The notes under the pieces are model-generated. The model searched no databases, was not told the origin of the DNA, and saw nothing but the letters and a program-made list of their open reading frames with translations. Positions 1 to 7,751 of a stretch of 28,325 nt of DNA are shown here, piece by piece (position 1 is the first letter of the stretch; each line of letters opens with the position of its first letter). The position numbers and the translations under genes were made by a program. The DNA comes from an uncultured Erythrobacteraceae bacterium (GTDB lineage: Bacteria > Pseudomonadota > Alphaproteobacteria > Sphingomonadales > Sphingomonadaceae), in NCBI GenBank assembly GCA_946482075.1, contig CAMLQG010000037.1, forward strand, positions 1-28,325, given 5' to 3'.

Positions 1-749
1 CGCGCTTCACGCAGGCCGACGTCATCCGCCTCAACAACCTCTTCCGCGGTCAGGACGCGGCGGAGGCCGTGACGAGCGTGCTCGGCGCGGGGCTGATCGG
101 CGACACCGCGATCGTCTCGAGCTTCGGCGCGGAAAGCGCGGTGCTGCTCCATCTGGTGACGCAGGCCGCGCCCGGCATCCCGGTGCTGTTCCTCGATACC
201 GGCAAGCACTTCCCCGAAACGCTCACCTATCGGGACGAGCTGGTGAAGCGGATCGGCCTCACCAATCTGCAGATTCTGACGCCCGATGCCGAAGTGCTGG
301 CGGCGAAGGACGAGAACGGATTGCGCTGGTCCTGGGATCCGGATGGCTGCTGCGAGATTCGCAAGGTGATCCCGCTGGCGAAGGCGCTGGCCGATTTCGA
401 CGCGACGCTGACGGGCCGCAAGGCCTTCCAGTCCGCCAGCCGCGCCAATCTGCCGCGTTTCGAGATCGACACGTCGGACGCCATGGGCCGGCTGAAGATC
501 AATCCGCTGATCGACTGGACGGCGGAGGATCTTGCCGCCTATTTCGAAGAGCACGATCTGCCGCCGCACCCGCTGGTGGAACAGGGCTACCCCTCGATCG
601 GCTGCTCGCCCTGCACCAGCAAGGTCGCGCCGGGTGAAGATGCCCGTTCCGGCCGGTGGAAAGGCTGGGACAAGATCGAATGCGGCATCCACAGCCCGAC
701 CGAAGGCGACAAGGACGATACGCCCCCGGATTACGAACCGGTTTTCTAG
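1..749 (+). CDS. cysH: CysH, adenylyl-sulfate (APS) reductase, 5' end outside the window
   Basis: Reduces activated sulfate (APS, possibly PAPS) to sulfite in cytoplasmic assimilatory sulfate reduction, using thioredoxin or glutathione. Counting from the GTG codon at 69, the visible motifs are SSFGAESAVLLH (nucleotide loop), LDTGKHFPET, paired cysteines C94-C95 (DGCCEIRKV), a second pair C179/C182 (GCSPC) and the catalytic cysteine in ECGIH (C205). The two cysteine pairs are the [4Fe-4S] ligands of plant/bacterial-type APS reductases; E. coli-type PAPS reductases lack them, so APS is the inferred substrate. The GTG at 69 is probably not the true start. The same frame is open to position 3 and reads TQADVIRLNNLFRGQDAAEA, which looks like the family N-terminus, and no ATG lies there. 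I therefore treat the gene as 5' partial. It stops with TAG at 747-749 and converges on the dehydrogenase gene. Confidence 0.93.
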   Translation, partial: RFTQADVIRLNNLFRGQDAAEAVTSVLGAGLIGDTAIVSSFGAESAVLLHLVTQAAPGIPVLFLDTGKHFPETLTYRDELVKRIGLTNLQILTPDAEVLAAKDENGLRWSWDPDGCCEIRKVIPLAKALADFDATLTGRKAFQSASRANLPRFEIDTSDAMGRLKINPLIDWTAEDLAAYFEEHDLPPHPLVEQGYPSIGCSPCTSKVAPGEDARSGRWKGWDKIECGIHSPTEGDKDDTPPDYEPVF

Positions 750-764
750 GGATCAAGGCATGCT

Positions 765-844
765 CCGTTCGGGCTGAGCCCGTCGAAGCCCTGCTTTTCT
801 TTTCGAAGAGAAGGGCGGTCCTTCGACAAGCTCAGGACGAACGG
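765..844. repeat. Imperfect 80-base palindromic repeat between cysH and gcd
   Basis: The outer arms are complementary: CCGTTCGGGCTGAGC on the left and GCTCAGGACGAACGG on the right, with CGTCGAAGCCCT facing AGGGCGGTCCTTCGAC further in and a TTTTCGAAGAGAA centre. Structures with CTTCGACAAGCTCA cores are, to my knowledge, dispersed intergenic elements in sphingomonads (REP/MITE-like). It lies in the convergent intergenic space, where folded RNA could help end both transcripts. A 14-base piece of it recurs at 19596-19609. Confidence 0.7.
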
Positions 845-859
845 AACAGAAGGCAATCC

Positions 860-889
860 AAAGGGCAGGCCCGCTAAGGCCCGCCCTTT
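860..889. terminator. Bidirectional rho-independent terminator between cysH and gcd
   Basis: AAAGGGCAGGCC pairs with GGCCCGCCCTTT around the loop CGCTAA, with one A-C mismatch. The stem is followed by a short T run on both strands. It sits between the ends of two convergent genes, 110 bases after the cysH stop and 6 bases after the gcd stop, so it can serve both. Confidence 0.75.
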
Positions 890-895
890 TCGTAT

Positions 896-3241
896 CTACT
901 TCTTCCCATCCAGCGCAAACGCCATCACATAATCCCCGGGCGTCGAGCCGAGGAAACCATGGCCGCCGGCCGCGATCACCACATATTGCCGCCCCGTCTT
1001 GGGGGAAGTGTAGGTCATCGGCGTCGCCTGCCCGCCTGCCGGAAGCCGGCCGCGCCACAGCTCCTTGCCGCTGGTGACGTCGAAGGCGCGCAGATAATTG
1101 TCCAGCGTGGCGGCGATGAAGCTCAGCCCCGTCCTGGTGGTCACCGAACCGCCGATATTGAACACGCCCGGCACCGACACGCCCAGCGGCGCGATGTCCT
1201 GGCTGGTGCCCAGCGGGCGCTGCCACAGCACCTTGCGGCTCTTCAGGTCGATCGCGGTCAGGTGGCCCCAGGGCGGCGCTTCGCAGGGGATGCCGAGCGG
1301 CGAGAGCATCGGCAGCAGTGAGACGCCATAGGGCGTGCCCGTCTGCGGCAGATAGCCCGCCGTATGCGAATTGCCCGCCACCGTCTGGTCCCCCGCCCCG
1401 CCCTTATGCGGATAGAGCTGGACGATCTGCGGGATCGCCGAGGAATTGACGATCATCACCTGGCGTCCTTCGTCGATGCTGACGCTGCCCCAGTTGAGGA
1501 TGCCGAAGATGCCCGGATACTGGATCGAGCCCCGGAACGAGGGCGGCGTGAAATCGCCGACGTAATTATGCGAGCGGTATTTGATCCGGCACCACATCTG
1601 GTCGAGCGGCGTTGCCCCCCACATGTCGCTTTCCTTGAGGTAAGCGGGTGCGAGCGACGGGAAACCGACCGAATAGGGTTGCGTGGGCGCATAGGTCTCG
1701 CCCGGGATATCACCCTTGGGCACCTTGCGATCGACCACCTTGGTCAGCGGCCTGCCGGTGGCGCGATCGAGGATGAAGATCTCGCCCCGCTTGGTCGGCA
1801 CGGCCACGGCGGGCACGTCGCGGCCCTGCACCGGCAGGTTGAACAGCACGGGCTGGGCCGGGATGTCATAGTCCCAGATGTCGCGCCGGGTGGTCTGGAA
1901 ATGCCAGCGTACCTTGCCGGTCGCCGCATCCAGCGCGACGACGGCGCTGGAATAGCGTTCCTCCTGCGGCGTGCGGTGCAAAGACACGTGATCCGGTGTC
2001 GCATTGCCGGTGGGCACGAAGACCAGCCCCAGCGCGGGATCGGCGCTGAACACGGTCCAGGCGTTGGGCGAACCGCGCGTATAGGTCTCACCCGCGGCGA
2101 GCGGCCCCGCATCGTCCGGACGGCCGGCATCCCAGGCCCAGAGCAGCTTGCCGCTCTTCACGTCGAAAGCACGGACGACGCCCGAAGGCTCGCCCGTCTT
2201 GAAATTGTCGCGCACATAGGCGCCCAGCACCGCCGCATTGCCGATGATGACCGGGGGCGAACTGGTATAGGTGGCTGCCGGCGTGGTGTCGCCGAGGCCC
2301 GTCTTCAGCGAGACCTGGCCCTTGTCGCCAAAATCCTGGCACAGCGCCCCCGTTTCCGCATCAACGGCAAGCAGGCGGCCGTCGATCGTGGTGCTGAGGA
2401 TGCGCGCGGCGCAAGCGCCGGCGGCAGCAGGATCGCTGTAATAGGACACGCCGCGGCAATTGAGCATCTGCGCGTCACCCAGCACCGCCTTCGGATCATG
2501 GCGCCAGATCTGCTTGCCCGTGTCCGGATCGAGCGCGATCACCACGCCGCGCGGGCTGCAGAAGAAGATCTTGTCCTTCACCATTAGCGGAGTGGCCATG
2601 AAGGAGAAGAGCTGCTTCACATCGGGCATCTTCTGCTTCGTCTCGCCCGTCTCGTAAGTCCAGGCCGGCTTCAGGCCGGAGACATTGGCGGGCGTGATCT
2701 GCGACGCGGGGGAATAGCGCGTGCCGAGCGATGTTCGGCCATAGGCGGACCATTCATCCGCCTGCCCGGGCGCGATCGTGGACGGCGTGGCATTCGCTGC
2801 CAGCTGATGATCAGGCAAGTTGGGCCGGCTCGCGATCCACCCCCCCAACAGCGCGGCGAGCGCGACAACGCTGGCGATGGATGCCGCGATCCGCGTGATC
2901 CCGCCGGCCTCACCGATCAACCGGCGGCGCAGGAAAGGCAGGCTCATGAGCACGGCGAAGAAGGTCGGCCCGGCAAGGCGAGGGAGAAGCTGCCAGAACT
3001 GGAACTGGACCTCCCAGATCGCCCACAGTACGGTCAGGATCAGGAAGGCGGCATAGATCACCACCCCCTTGCCCGAACCGCGAATGAGGAAGAAGCCGGA
3101 CGCCAGGCAGGCAACGCCCGCCGGCACGTAGTAAAGCGAACCGCCGAGCAGCAGCAGCTTCGCGCCCCCCACCAGCAGCACTGCCCCGATGATCGCCAGC
3201 AAGCCACCAACAAGCCAGCCCAATATCCGTGACCGTATCAT
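896..3241 (-). CDS. gcd: Membrane-bound PQQ-dependent dehydrogenase, glucose/quinate/shikimate family
   Basis: Oxidises glucose (or quinate/shikimate) on the periplasmic side with pyrroloquinoline quinone and passes electrons to ubiquinone. The protein has 781 residues; E. coli Gcd has about 796. The first 140 residues hold five hydrophobic segments (about 5-25, 30-53, 59-77, 90-106, 118-137), the membrane anchor typical of this family. The rest is an eight-bladed PQQ beta-propeller with repeated tryptophan-docking motifs (for example ALDPDTGKQIW, ALDAATGKVRW, AFDVTSGKELW). The DIWDYD motif at 454-459 matches the region of the E. coli catalytic aspartate (Asp466), and the C-terminus ends DYVMAFAL. 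The ATG is preceded by GGGAGAGGGC. Substrate is not decidable from sequence alone; glucose is the default. No pqq biosynthesis gene is present in the window. Confidence 0.9.
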   Translation of the reverse strand: MIRSRILGWLVGGLLAIIGAVLLVGGAKLLLLGGSLYYVPAGVACLASGFFLIRGSGKGVVIYAAFLILTVLWAIWEVQFQFWQLLPRLAGPTFFAVLMSLPFLRRRLIGEAGGITRIAASIASVVALAALLGGWIASRPNLPDHQLAANATPSTIAPGQADEWSAYGRTSLGTRYSPASQITPANVSGLKPAWTYETGETKQKMPDVKQLFSFMATPLMVKDKIFFCSPRGVVIALDPDTGKQIWRHDPKAVLGDAQMLNCRGVSYYSDPAAAGACAARILSTTIDGRLLAVDAETGALCQDFGDKGQVSLKTGLGDTTPAATYTSSPPVIIGNAAVLGAYVRDNFKTGEPSGVVRAFDVKSGKLLWAWDAGRPDDAGPLAAGETYTRGSPNAWTVFSADPALGLVFVPTGNATPDHVSLHRTPQEERYSSAVVALDAATGKVRWHFQTTRRDIWDYDIPAQPVLFNLPVQGRDVPAVAVPTKRGEIFILDRATGRPLTKVVDRKVPKGDIPGETYAPTQPYSVGFPSLAPAYLKESDMWGATPLDQMWCRIKYRSHNYVGDFTPPSFRGSIQYPGIFGILNWGSVSIDEGRQVMIVNSSAIPQIVQLYPHKGGAGDQTVAGNSHTAGYLPQTGTPYGVSLLPMLSPLGIPCEAPPWGHLTAIDLKSRKVLWQRPLGTSQDIAPLGVSVPGVFNIGGSVTTRTGLSFIAATLDNYLRAFDVTSGKELWRGRLPAGGQATPMTYTSPKTGRQYVVIAAGGHGFLGSTPGDYVMAFALDGKK

Positions 3242-3304
3242 GCCCTCTCCCGCCCATTTTGCGTGGTATCGGAAGGAACTAGGCGATCAATCCTATGCGC
3301 GCCA

Positions 3305-3337
3305 GCTTTGATTGACGATAAGCGGGACGATCAAAGC
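3305..3337. promoter_or_regulatory. Inverted repeat upstream of gcd, overlapping the SDR stop
   Basis: GCTTTGAT (3305-3312) and ATCAAAGC (3330-3337) form a perfect 8-base inverted repeat with a 17-base spacer. It overlaps the end of the SDR gene and lies 64-96 bases upstream of the gcd start. No T run follows, so a terminator is unlikely. An operator or a weak RNA hairpin is possible. This is based on symmetry only. Confidence 0.3.
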
Positions 3338-4239
3338 CAGCCCCGGTCGCGATACCATTGCGCGGTGGAGAGCAGGCCCGCGGGCGTATCGACCTTTGGC
3401 CGCCAGCGGGCTGCCGGCACCTTGCAGCTCGGATTCGCGACCCAGTCCGGATGACACATATAGCTTACCCTGTCGGCGGTAAGCTTAGCCCGATCGCGGC
3501 GGAGAAAGCGGTCGATCTTCGACAGCATATCCAGCGAGTTGCGCGAAAGATGCGGTGCCCATACGCGCTTGTGCATCGCCGTGCCGATCGCGCGCGCAAG
3601 CTCGCCATGCGTCCATCCTTCGGCGCGCCCGTCATCCACTTCGAACAGGCGATGAGTCACATCTTCACCGCCGCGGACCAGATCCAGCAGCAACTCTGCA
3701 AGGTCGGACACGTGGATCAAGGAGACCCGCCCTTCCGGCGGCATCGGCATGATGCCCCATTTGGCGGCACGGAACAGCTCGAACATCTCGCGGTCATGCG
3801 GGCCGAAGATCGCGGGCGGGCGCACGATCGTCCAGTCCAGCCCGCTCGATTGCACGATCTTCTCCGCCCGCGCCTTGGACGCCCCATAGGCGGAGAGGTC
3901 CGCCTCGCGCGCGGCGAGCGAGGAAACGAAGAGGAAGCGGCGCACGCCTTCCGCCAGCGCCGCCTGCACGACGTTCATCGTGCCCGCTACATTGCCTTCC
4001 TCGAACCCTTCGGCATCGGGCGCGTTGACGACGCCCGCCACATGGATCACCGCTTCCGCGCCCCGCACCAGCCGAAGCAGCGCTTCACGATTGCCCAGAT
4101 CGCCACGGATCCATTCGACATCGCCTCGAGGGTTCTGTTCGCTGCGGGTCAGCGCGCTCAGGCGCACGCCCTTGCGCTGTGCCCGTTCGACAAGGGTATG
4201 GCCGACGAAACCCGTACCGCCCGTGATCGCGACCGTCAC
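3331..4239 (-). CDS. NAD-dependent epimerase/dehydratase family protein (extended/atypical SDR)
   Basis: A Rossmann-fold nucleotide-sugar epimerase-like or atypical SDR oxidoreductase of 302 residues. Substrate unknown. It shows GGTGFVG (7-13) for NAD(P) binding, a D47 acidic pocket residue in RGDLGNRE, HVAG at 66-69, SS at 106-107 and the catalytic pair Y118-x3-K122 (YGASK), followed by VRPPAIFGP. I choose the GTG at 4239 because it overlaps the proB stop as GTGA and starts the fold directly (VTVAITGG). The frame is open further upstream to an ATG at 4338, but that adds an arginine-rich, unfamily-like stretch read through proB. Translational coupling to proB suggests co-expression, not necessarily a role in proline synthesis. 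Relatives include NDUFA9-like quinone-site proteins and sugar epimerases. Confidence 0.85.
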   Translation of the reverse strand: MTVAITGGTGFVGHTLVERAQRKGVRLSALTRSEQNPRGDVEWIRGDLGNREALLRLVRGAEAVIHVAGVVNAPDAEGFEEGNVAGTMNVVQAALAEGVRRFLFVSSLAAREADLSAYGASKARAEKIVQSSGLDWTIVRPPAIFGPHDREMFELFRAAKWGIMPMPPEGRVSLIHVSDLAELLLDLVRGGEDVTHRLFEVDDGRAEGWTHGELARAIGTAMHKRVWAPHLSRNSLDMLSKIDRFLRRDRAKLTADRVSYMCHPDWVANPSCKVPAARWRPKVDTPAGLLSTAQWYRDRGWL

Positions 4240-5369
4240 AGCACCACCAGCTGATCGCGGTGGATCACGGCAGAACGGGGTGCATAGCCGAGAATATCGG
4301 CCTGTTCGCCCGAGCGGCGCCCCTGGATCGCGGTACAATCGGCCGCGTCATATTCGACCAGGCCCTGCCCCAGCACGCGCCCTTCGCCATCCCGCACGGC
4401 CACGGCATCGCCTCGCTTGAACGCGCCTTCCACGGCGGTGATCCCGCTGGCGAGCAGGCTGCTCCCTTGCGCCAGCGCCTGGGCCGCGCCGGCATCGATC
4501 ACCAGCGCGCCTTTCAGCGCCAGCCTTCCGCCCAGCCACGCCTTGCGTGCGGCATCCTTGCGTCGCGGCAGGAACAGCGTGCCGATATTGCCGCTCAGCG
4601 CACGCGCGATCGGCTGTTCGTGCGTGCCGTTGATGATGGCGAGCGCGATGCCGGCGCGTTCCGCGATCTCGGCCGCCTGCAACTTAGAGGTCATCCCGCC
4701 CGAACCGAGGCCAGACCCAGAACCGCCGGTGGCCATCGCCCGGATCTCCGCCGTCACTCCGCGCACTTCCGGGATCATCCGCGCTTCCGGATCCGACGGC
4801 GCACGATCATACAGGCCGTCGACGTCGGACAGTAGCATCACCGCATCGGCATGCGCGGCCTGCGCGACACGCGCGGCGAGGCGATCATTGTCGCCGAAGC
4901 GGATCTCCTGGGTGGCGACGCTGTCATTCTCGTTCACCACGGGCACCGCCCCGGCTTTCAGCAGTCGGCCGAGCGTGGCGGTAGCATTCAGGTAGCGGCG
5001 ACGATCCTCGAAATCCTCGAGCGTGAGCAGCAATTGCGCGGCCGTGATGTCGTGGCGGCCCAACAGGTCGGACCACAGCTCCGCCAGCGCGATCTGGCCC
5101 ACCGCCGCCGCCGCCTGGGCATCGGCCAGATTGGCACGCCCGCCCTTCTCAAAGCCGAGTTTCGCCGCGCCCAGCGCCACTGCGCCGGAGCTGACGATCA
5201 CCACATCCTGCCCGCGCGCGCAGGCCTGCGCGATCTCCGCCACCAGCGATTCAATCCACGCCTGGCGCGGCTTGCCGTCCTTGCCCACGAGCAGTGCCGA
5301 ACCCACTTTCACCACCAGGCGGCGGCAGGTCGAAATGTCGGACAGGTCGGAAAGGCGGACAATGGACAT
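4236..5369 (-). CDS. proB: Glutamate 5-kinase with C-terminal PUA domain
   Basis: Phosphorylates glutamate to glutamyl-5-phosphate, the first and feedback-regulated step of proline synthesis in the cytoplasm. At 377 residues it matches the PUA-containing form (E. coli 367). The amino-acid-kinase domain shows VVKVGSALL (K21), VSSGAVALGA, VVNENDSVATQEIRFGDND (the substrate and feedback loop), LLSDVDGLYD and GGMTSKLQAAEIA. The PUA domain follows at about 285-370 (DAGAAQAL, AVRDGEGRVLGQGLVEY). Start ATG at 5369 with an AAGG about 9 bases upstream. It lies 117 bases downstream of obgE and overlaps the SDR gene by four bases (GTGA). proA, which often follows proB, is not present here. Confidence 0.96.
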   Translation of the reverse strand: MSIVRLSDLSDISTCRRLVVKVGSALLVGKDGKPRQAWIESLVAEIAQACARGQDVVIVSSGAVALGAAKLGFEKGGRANLADAQAAAAVGQIALAELWSDLLGRHDITAAQLLLTLEDFEDRRRYLNATATLGRLLKAGAVPVVNENDSVATQEIRFGDNDRLAARVAQAAHADAVMLLSDVDGLYDRAPSDPEARMIPEVRGVTAEIRAMATGGSGSGLGSGGMTSKLQAAEIAERAGIALAIINGTHEQPIARALSGNIGTLFLPRRKDAARKAWLGGRLALKGALVIDAGAAQALAQGSSLLASGITAVEGAFKRGDAVAVRDGEGRVLGQGLVEYDAADCTAIQGRRSGEQADILGYAPRSAVIHRDQLVVL

Positions 5370-5452
5370 GGGCGCGGGCCTTAGCCGCTGTGCCGGTGAA
5401 TGAGAAGTGCGGACTGGGTGGGGTTCCCAAGGAGATCGGTGGAAGGACTCGT

Positions 5453-5482
5453 ATATAAGCGGAAGCGCGAAAACGGGTCACA
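5453..5482 (-). promoter_or_regulatory. Possible proB promoter
   Basis: On the minus strand TGTGAC (5482-5477) and TTATAT (5458-5453) are separated by 18 bases, in the 117-base gap between obgE and proB. The -10 is good, the -35 only partial. A GANTC site (5446-5450) lies just downstream near the expected start. No terminator was seen after obgE, so read-through from obgE is also possible. Confidence 0.35.
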
Positions 5483-5486
5483 TTGC

Positions 5487-6542
5487 TCAGAGCGGCGACC
5501 AAGGCCGCTCCTCTCCGGGCTCGTCCTCTTCCTCCACCACGCCTTCGGTCGCAGTCACCGCCGGGAGATAGCTCAGCACGGCGTCGAGCAGCGCGTCCAT
5601 CCCCTGGCCCGTCGCGCCGGACACCGCGAACACCTCGTCCGCGCCGGCGTCCTGCAATTCGTCCGCGAACGCTGCGGCCAGTTCAGCATCGGCGAGATCG
5701 ATCTTGTTGAGGACGATCAGGCGCGGCTTCTCTTCCAGCCCTTCGCCATAGGCAGCGAGTTCATCCTCCACCACGCGCATGGCTTCCGCTGGGTCCTCGC
5801 CCGCAATGTCGATCAGGTGGATCAGCACTCGGCAGCGCTCGATATGGCCCAGGAAACGATCGCCGATCCCTGCCCCTTCCGCAGCACCTTCGATCAGGCC
5901 GGGAATATCCGCCAGGACGAATTCGCGCCCCTTGTGGCGCACGACACCGAGCTTGGGGACCAGCGTGGTGAAGGCATAATCGCCCACCTTGGCCTGTGCG
6001 TTGGACACCTGGTTGATGAAGGTCGACTTGCCGGCATTGGGCAGGCCAACCAGCCCGACATCGGCGAGCAGCTTCAACCGCAGCCACACCCACATCTCCT
6101 CGCCCGGAATGCCGGGCTGGTGCTGGCGCGGCGCGCGATTGGTGCTGGTCTTGTAGCTGGCATTGCCCCGCCCGCCCAAGCCGCCTTCGAGCAGCGTGAC
6201 GCGCTCGCCCGGCAGAGTAAGATCGGCCAGCACCGTCTCGCGATCCTCGTCCAGGATCTGCGTGCCCACGGGGACCTTGATGACCAGATCCTTGGCGCTG
6301 GCACCGGTGCGGTTCTTGCCCATGCCGTGGCCGCCGCGCGGAGCCTTGAAATGCTGAGTGTAGCGGAAATCGATCAGCGTGTTGAGGCCCGCCACCGCTT
6401 CGAACACGATATCCGCGCCACGTCCGCCATCGCCGCCGTCCGGCCCGCCATACTCGACATATTTCTCGCGCCGGAAGCTGACCGCACCCGGCCCGCCGCC
6501 GCCGGAGCGAATGTATATCTTGGCCTGATCGAGAAAATGCAT
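5487..6542 (-). CDS. obgE: GTPase ObgE/CgtA
   Basis: Essential Obg-family GTPase that binds the 50S ribosomal subunit and links ribosome assembly to stress and cell-cycle state. It has 351 residues. The glycine-rich Obg fold occupies about 1-158 ([47 protein letters not shown]). The G domain follows with GLPNAGKST (166-174), DIPG (212-215), NKID (279-282) and SGA (308-310). The tail is short and acidic (EEEDEP). Start ATG at 6542; the ribosome-binding site is weak. In many proteobacteria the order rplU-rpmA-obgE is seen; here a tRNA-Ala gene lies immediately upstream instead. Downstream is proB, a common obgE neighbour. Confidence 0.97.
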   Translation of the reverse strand: MHFLDQAKIYIRSGGGGPGAVSFRREKYVEYGGPDGGDGGRGADIVFEAVAGLNTLIDFRYTQHFKAPRGGHGMGKNRTGASAKDLVIKVPVGTQILDEDRETVLADLTLPGERVTLLEGGLGGRGNASYKTSTNRAPRQHQPGIPGEEMWVWLRLKLLADVGLVGLPNAGKSTFINQVSNAQAKVGDYAFTTLVPKLGVVRHKGREFVLADIPGLIEGAAEGAGIGDRFLGHIERCRVLIHLIDIAGEDPAEAMRVVEDELAAYGEGLEEKPRLIVLNKIDLADAELAAAFADELQDAGADEVFAVSGATGQGMDALLDAVLSYLPAVTATEGVVEEEDEPGEERPWSPL

Positions 6543-6554
6543 GGCGTGGCTCTA

Positions 6555-6570
6555 GGCTCAGTCTGTCGAA
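6555..6570. repeat. Possible decayed fragment of the 765-844 repeat
   Basis: GGCTCAGTCTGTCGAA matches the left arm of the element at 765-844 (GGCTGAGCCCGTCGAA) at 13 of 16 positions. It lies in the 59-base space between the tRNA and obgE. This may be chance; no second arm is visible. Confidence 0.3.
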
Positions 6571-6601
6571 CCGCGAAGCGCTATGTCCGAGTCCGCACTG
6601 G

Positions 6602-6677
<76 letters not shown>

Positions 6678-6691
6678 GTTCCAGTACGATT

Positions 6692-6711
6692 GCGGGCCGC
6701 TGCCGGCCCGC
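6692..6711 (-). other. GC-rich hairpin just upstream of tRNA-Ala
   Basis: GCGGGCC pairs perfectly with GGCCCGC around a six-base loop. It lies 14 bases before the tRNA 5' end and 78 bases after the lipoprotein stop codon. There is no following T run, so it is at best a poor terminator of the lipoprotein gene. It could also be a 5' leader structure of the tRNA precursor. Confidence 0.35.
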
Positions 6712-6789
6712 GAGAGGGGGCTCTTAGCGAAGACCCCTGCCGCTTGAAAGTGCAAAATGCATCGCTGCGGCGATTGTTCGCCCCTTCCC

Positions 6790-7593
6790 CTAGCGCGAGG
6801 ACGGGGATGTCGAGAAGCCCGGTGACGGCGCAGGCTGCGCCTGCGGCACCGGGGTGATCAACGGCGGGGCGTATTGCGGATTGGGGGATCGCGGATAGGT
6901 CCCCTGCGGGTAGGTGGCATTGGTGCGGACGACCGGCGGACCGTAGAAATTGCCGTATTGAGCATCCCACCCGGCCACTTCCACGCGGTATTGTTCGTAG
7001 CGGCGGAAGAAGGTTTCGAACACCAGCTCGAACCGGTCCAGCGTGCGCTGGGCAAAAGATTCAAACTCGCCGGCCGGCACCAGCATCACTTCATGGCTCA
7101 CTTGCAAGACGGTGTCGCAGAACTGCGGCAGCGCCGGCGGCAGCGCGTAATAATTGTAGACCTGCGTCGTGTAGCTGTCGCGCAGGCGGGCGTAGCCGGC
7201 GCCGTGGAGCTTCTTCCATTCCGCCTCGACATCCTTGTTGACCTTGGCGAGCGCCTTCTTGTGGCTGGTCAGCAGGTGTTTGTAGCCTTCGAGGATCTGG
7301 GCATATTTCGGATCGAGACAGTTCAGCGCCGCAACGTTGAAGCCCGATCGCATGTTCCACATGCGCTGCGCGGGCGAGATATGCGCATTCACCGTCTGGC
7401 GGATACCGTCCACGCCGACGACCGGGATCAGCATGGTGGGCGATGCCCCGCCCGGCGGCAGCGGGCGTGGCGGGGGCGCCTTGATCAGCGGCGGCGGGGA
7501 TGGAGGCGGCGCAGGCGTCGCACAAGCGGCCAGCGCAGAAAGGCCCGCTGCAGCGGCAAGCCCGCGTGCCCTGACCAGGGTGAACGTAAACAT
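6790..7593 (-). CDS. Putative lipoprotein of unknown function, proline-rich N-terminus
   Basis: I do not recognise a named family. The 267-residue protein begins with a hydrophobic signal ending in the lipobox LAAC (C24), so it is predicted to be lipid-anchored in the envelope. Residues 26-50 are very rich in proline and probably act as a tether. The body (about 53-220) is mostly helical and charged and holds FNVAALNC (C92) and QFCDTV (C159), two cysteines that could form a disulfide. The C-terminus is again rich in proline, glycine, asparagine and tyrosine. I prefer the ATG at 7593 because the alternative ATG at 7614 lies within the purine-rich GGAGGAGGGG that serves as ribosome-binding site. 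The gene stands between a terminator upstream and the tRNA downstream, so it is probably monocistronic. Confidence 0.75.
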   Translation of the reverse strand: MFTFTLVRARGLAAAAGLSALAACATPAPPPSPPPLIKAPPPRPLPPGGASPTMLIPVVGVDGIRQTVNAHISPAQRMWNMRSGFNVAALNCLDPKYAQILEGYKHLLTSHKKALAKVNKDVEAEWKKLHGAGYARLRDSYTTQVYNYYALPPALPQFCDTVLQVSHEVMLVPAGEFESFAQRTLDRFELVFETFFRRYEQYRVEVAGWDAQYGNFYGPPVVRTNATYPQGTYPRSPNPQYAPPLITPVPQAQPAPSPGFSTSPSSR

Positions 7594-7690
7594 GATGCGG
7601 AGCCCCTCCTCCATTCCGGCCGCGAATTATGCCTATGCGCGGCCTTGGCTTTCCCCAAGATGAAGGAGTTACTAACCACTTATGGCTTCA

Positions 7691-7726
7691 AAAGAAATGC
7701 CCGGCGTGCATAAAGCACGCCGGGCA
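7691..7726 (-). terminator. Rho-independent terminator of the BAX-inhibitor-1 gene
   Basis: A perfect 11-base stem, GCCCGGCGTGC with GCACGCCGGGC, closes on the loop ATAAA (extended by one T-A pair). On the minus strand it is followed by a T-rich tail (ATTTCTTTT). It begins 25 bases after the stop of the gene ending at 7752. Confidence 0.9.
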
Positions 7727-7751
7727 CGATGAAGCGATCTGTGAATTGCGC

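Noticed and set aside
896..1226. Additional overlapping minus-strand frame covering the end of gcd
   Set aside because: It duplicates the gcd C-terminus in a shifted frame and runs into the intergenic repeat; no independent support.
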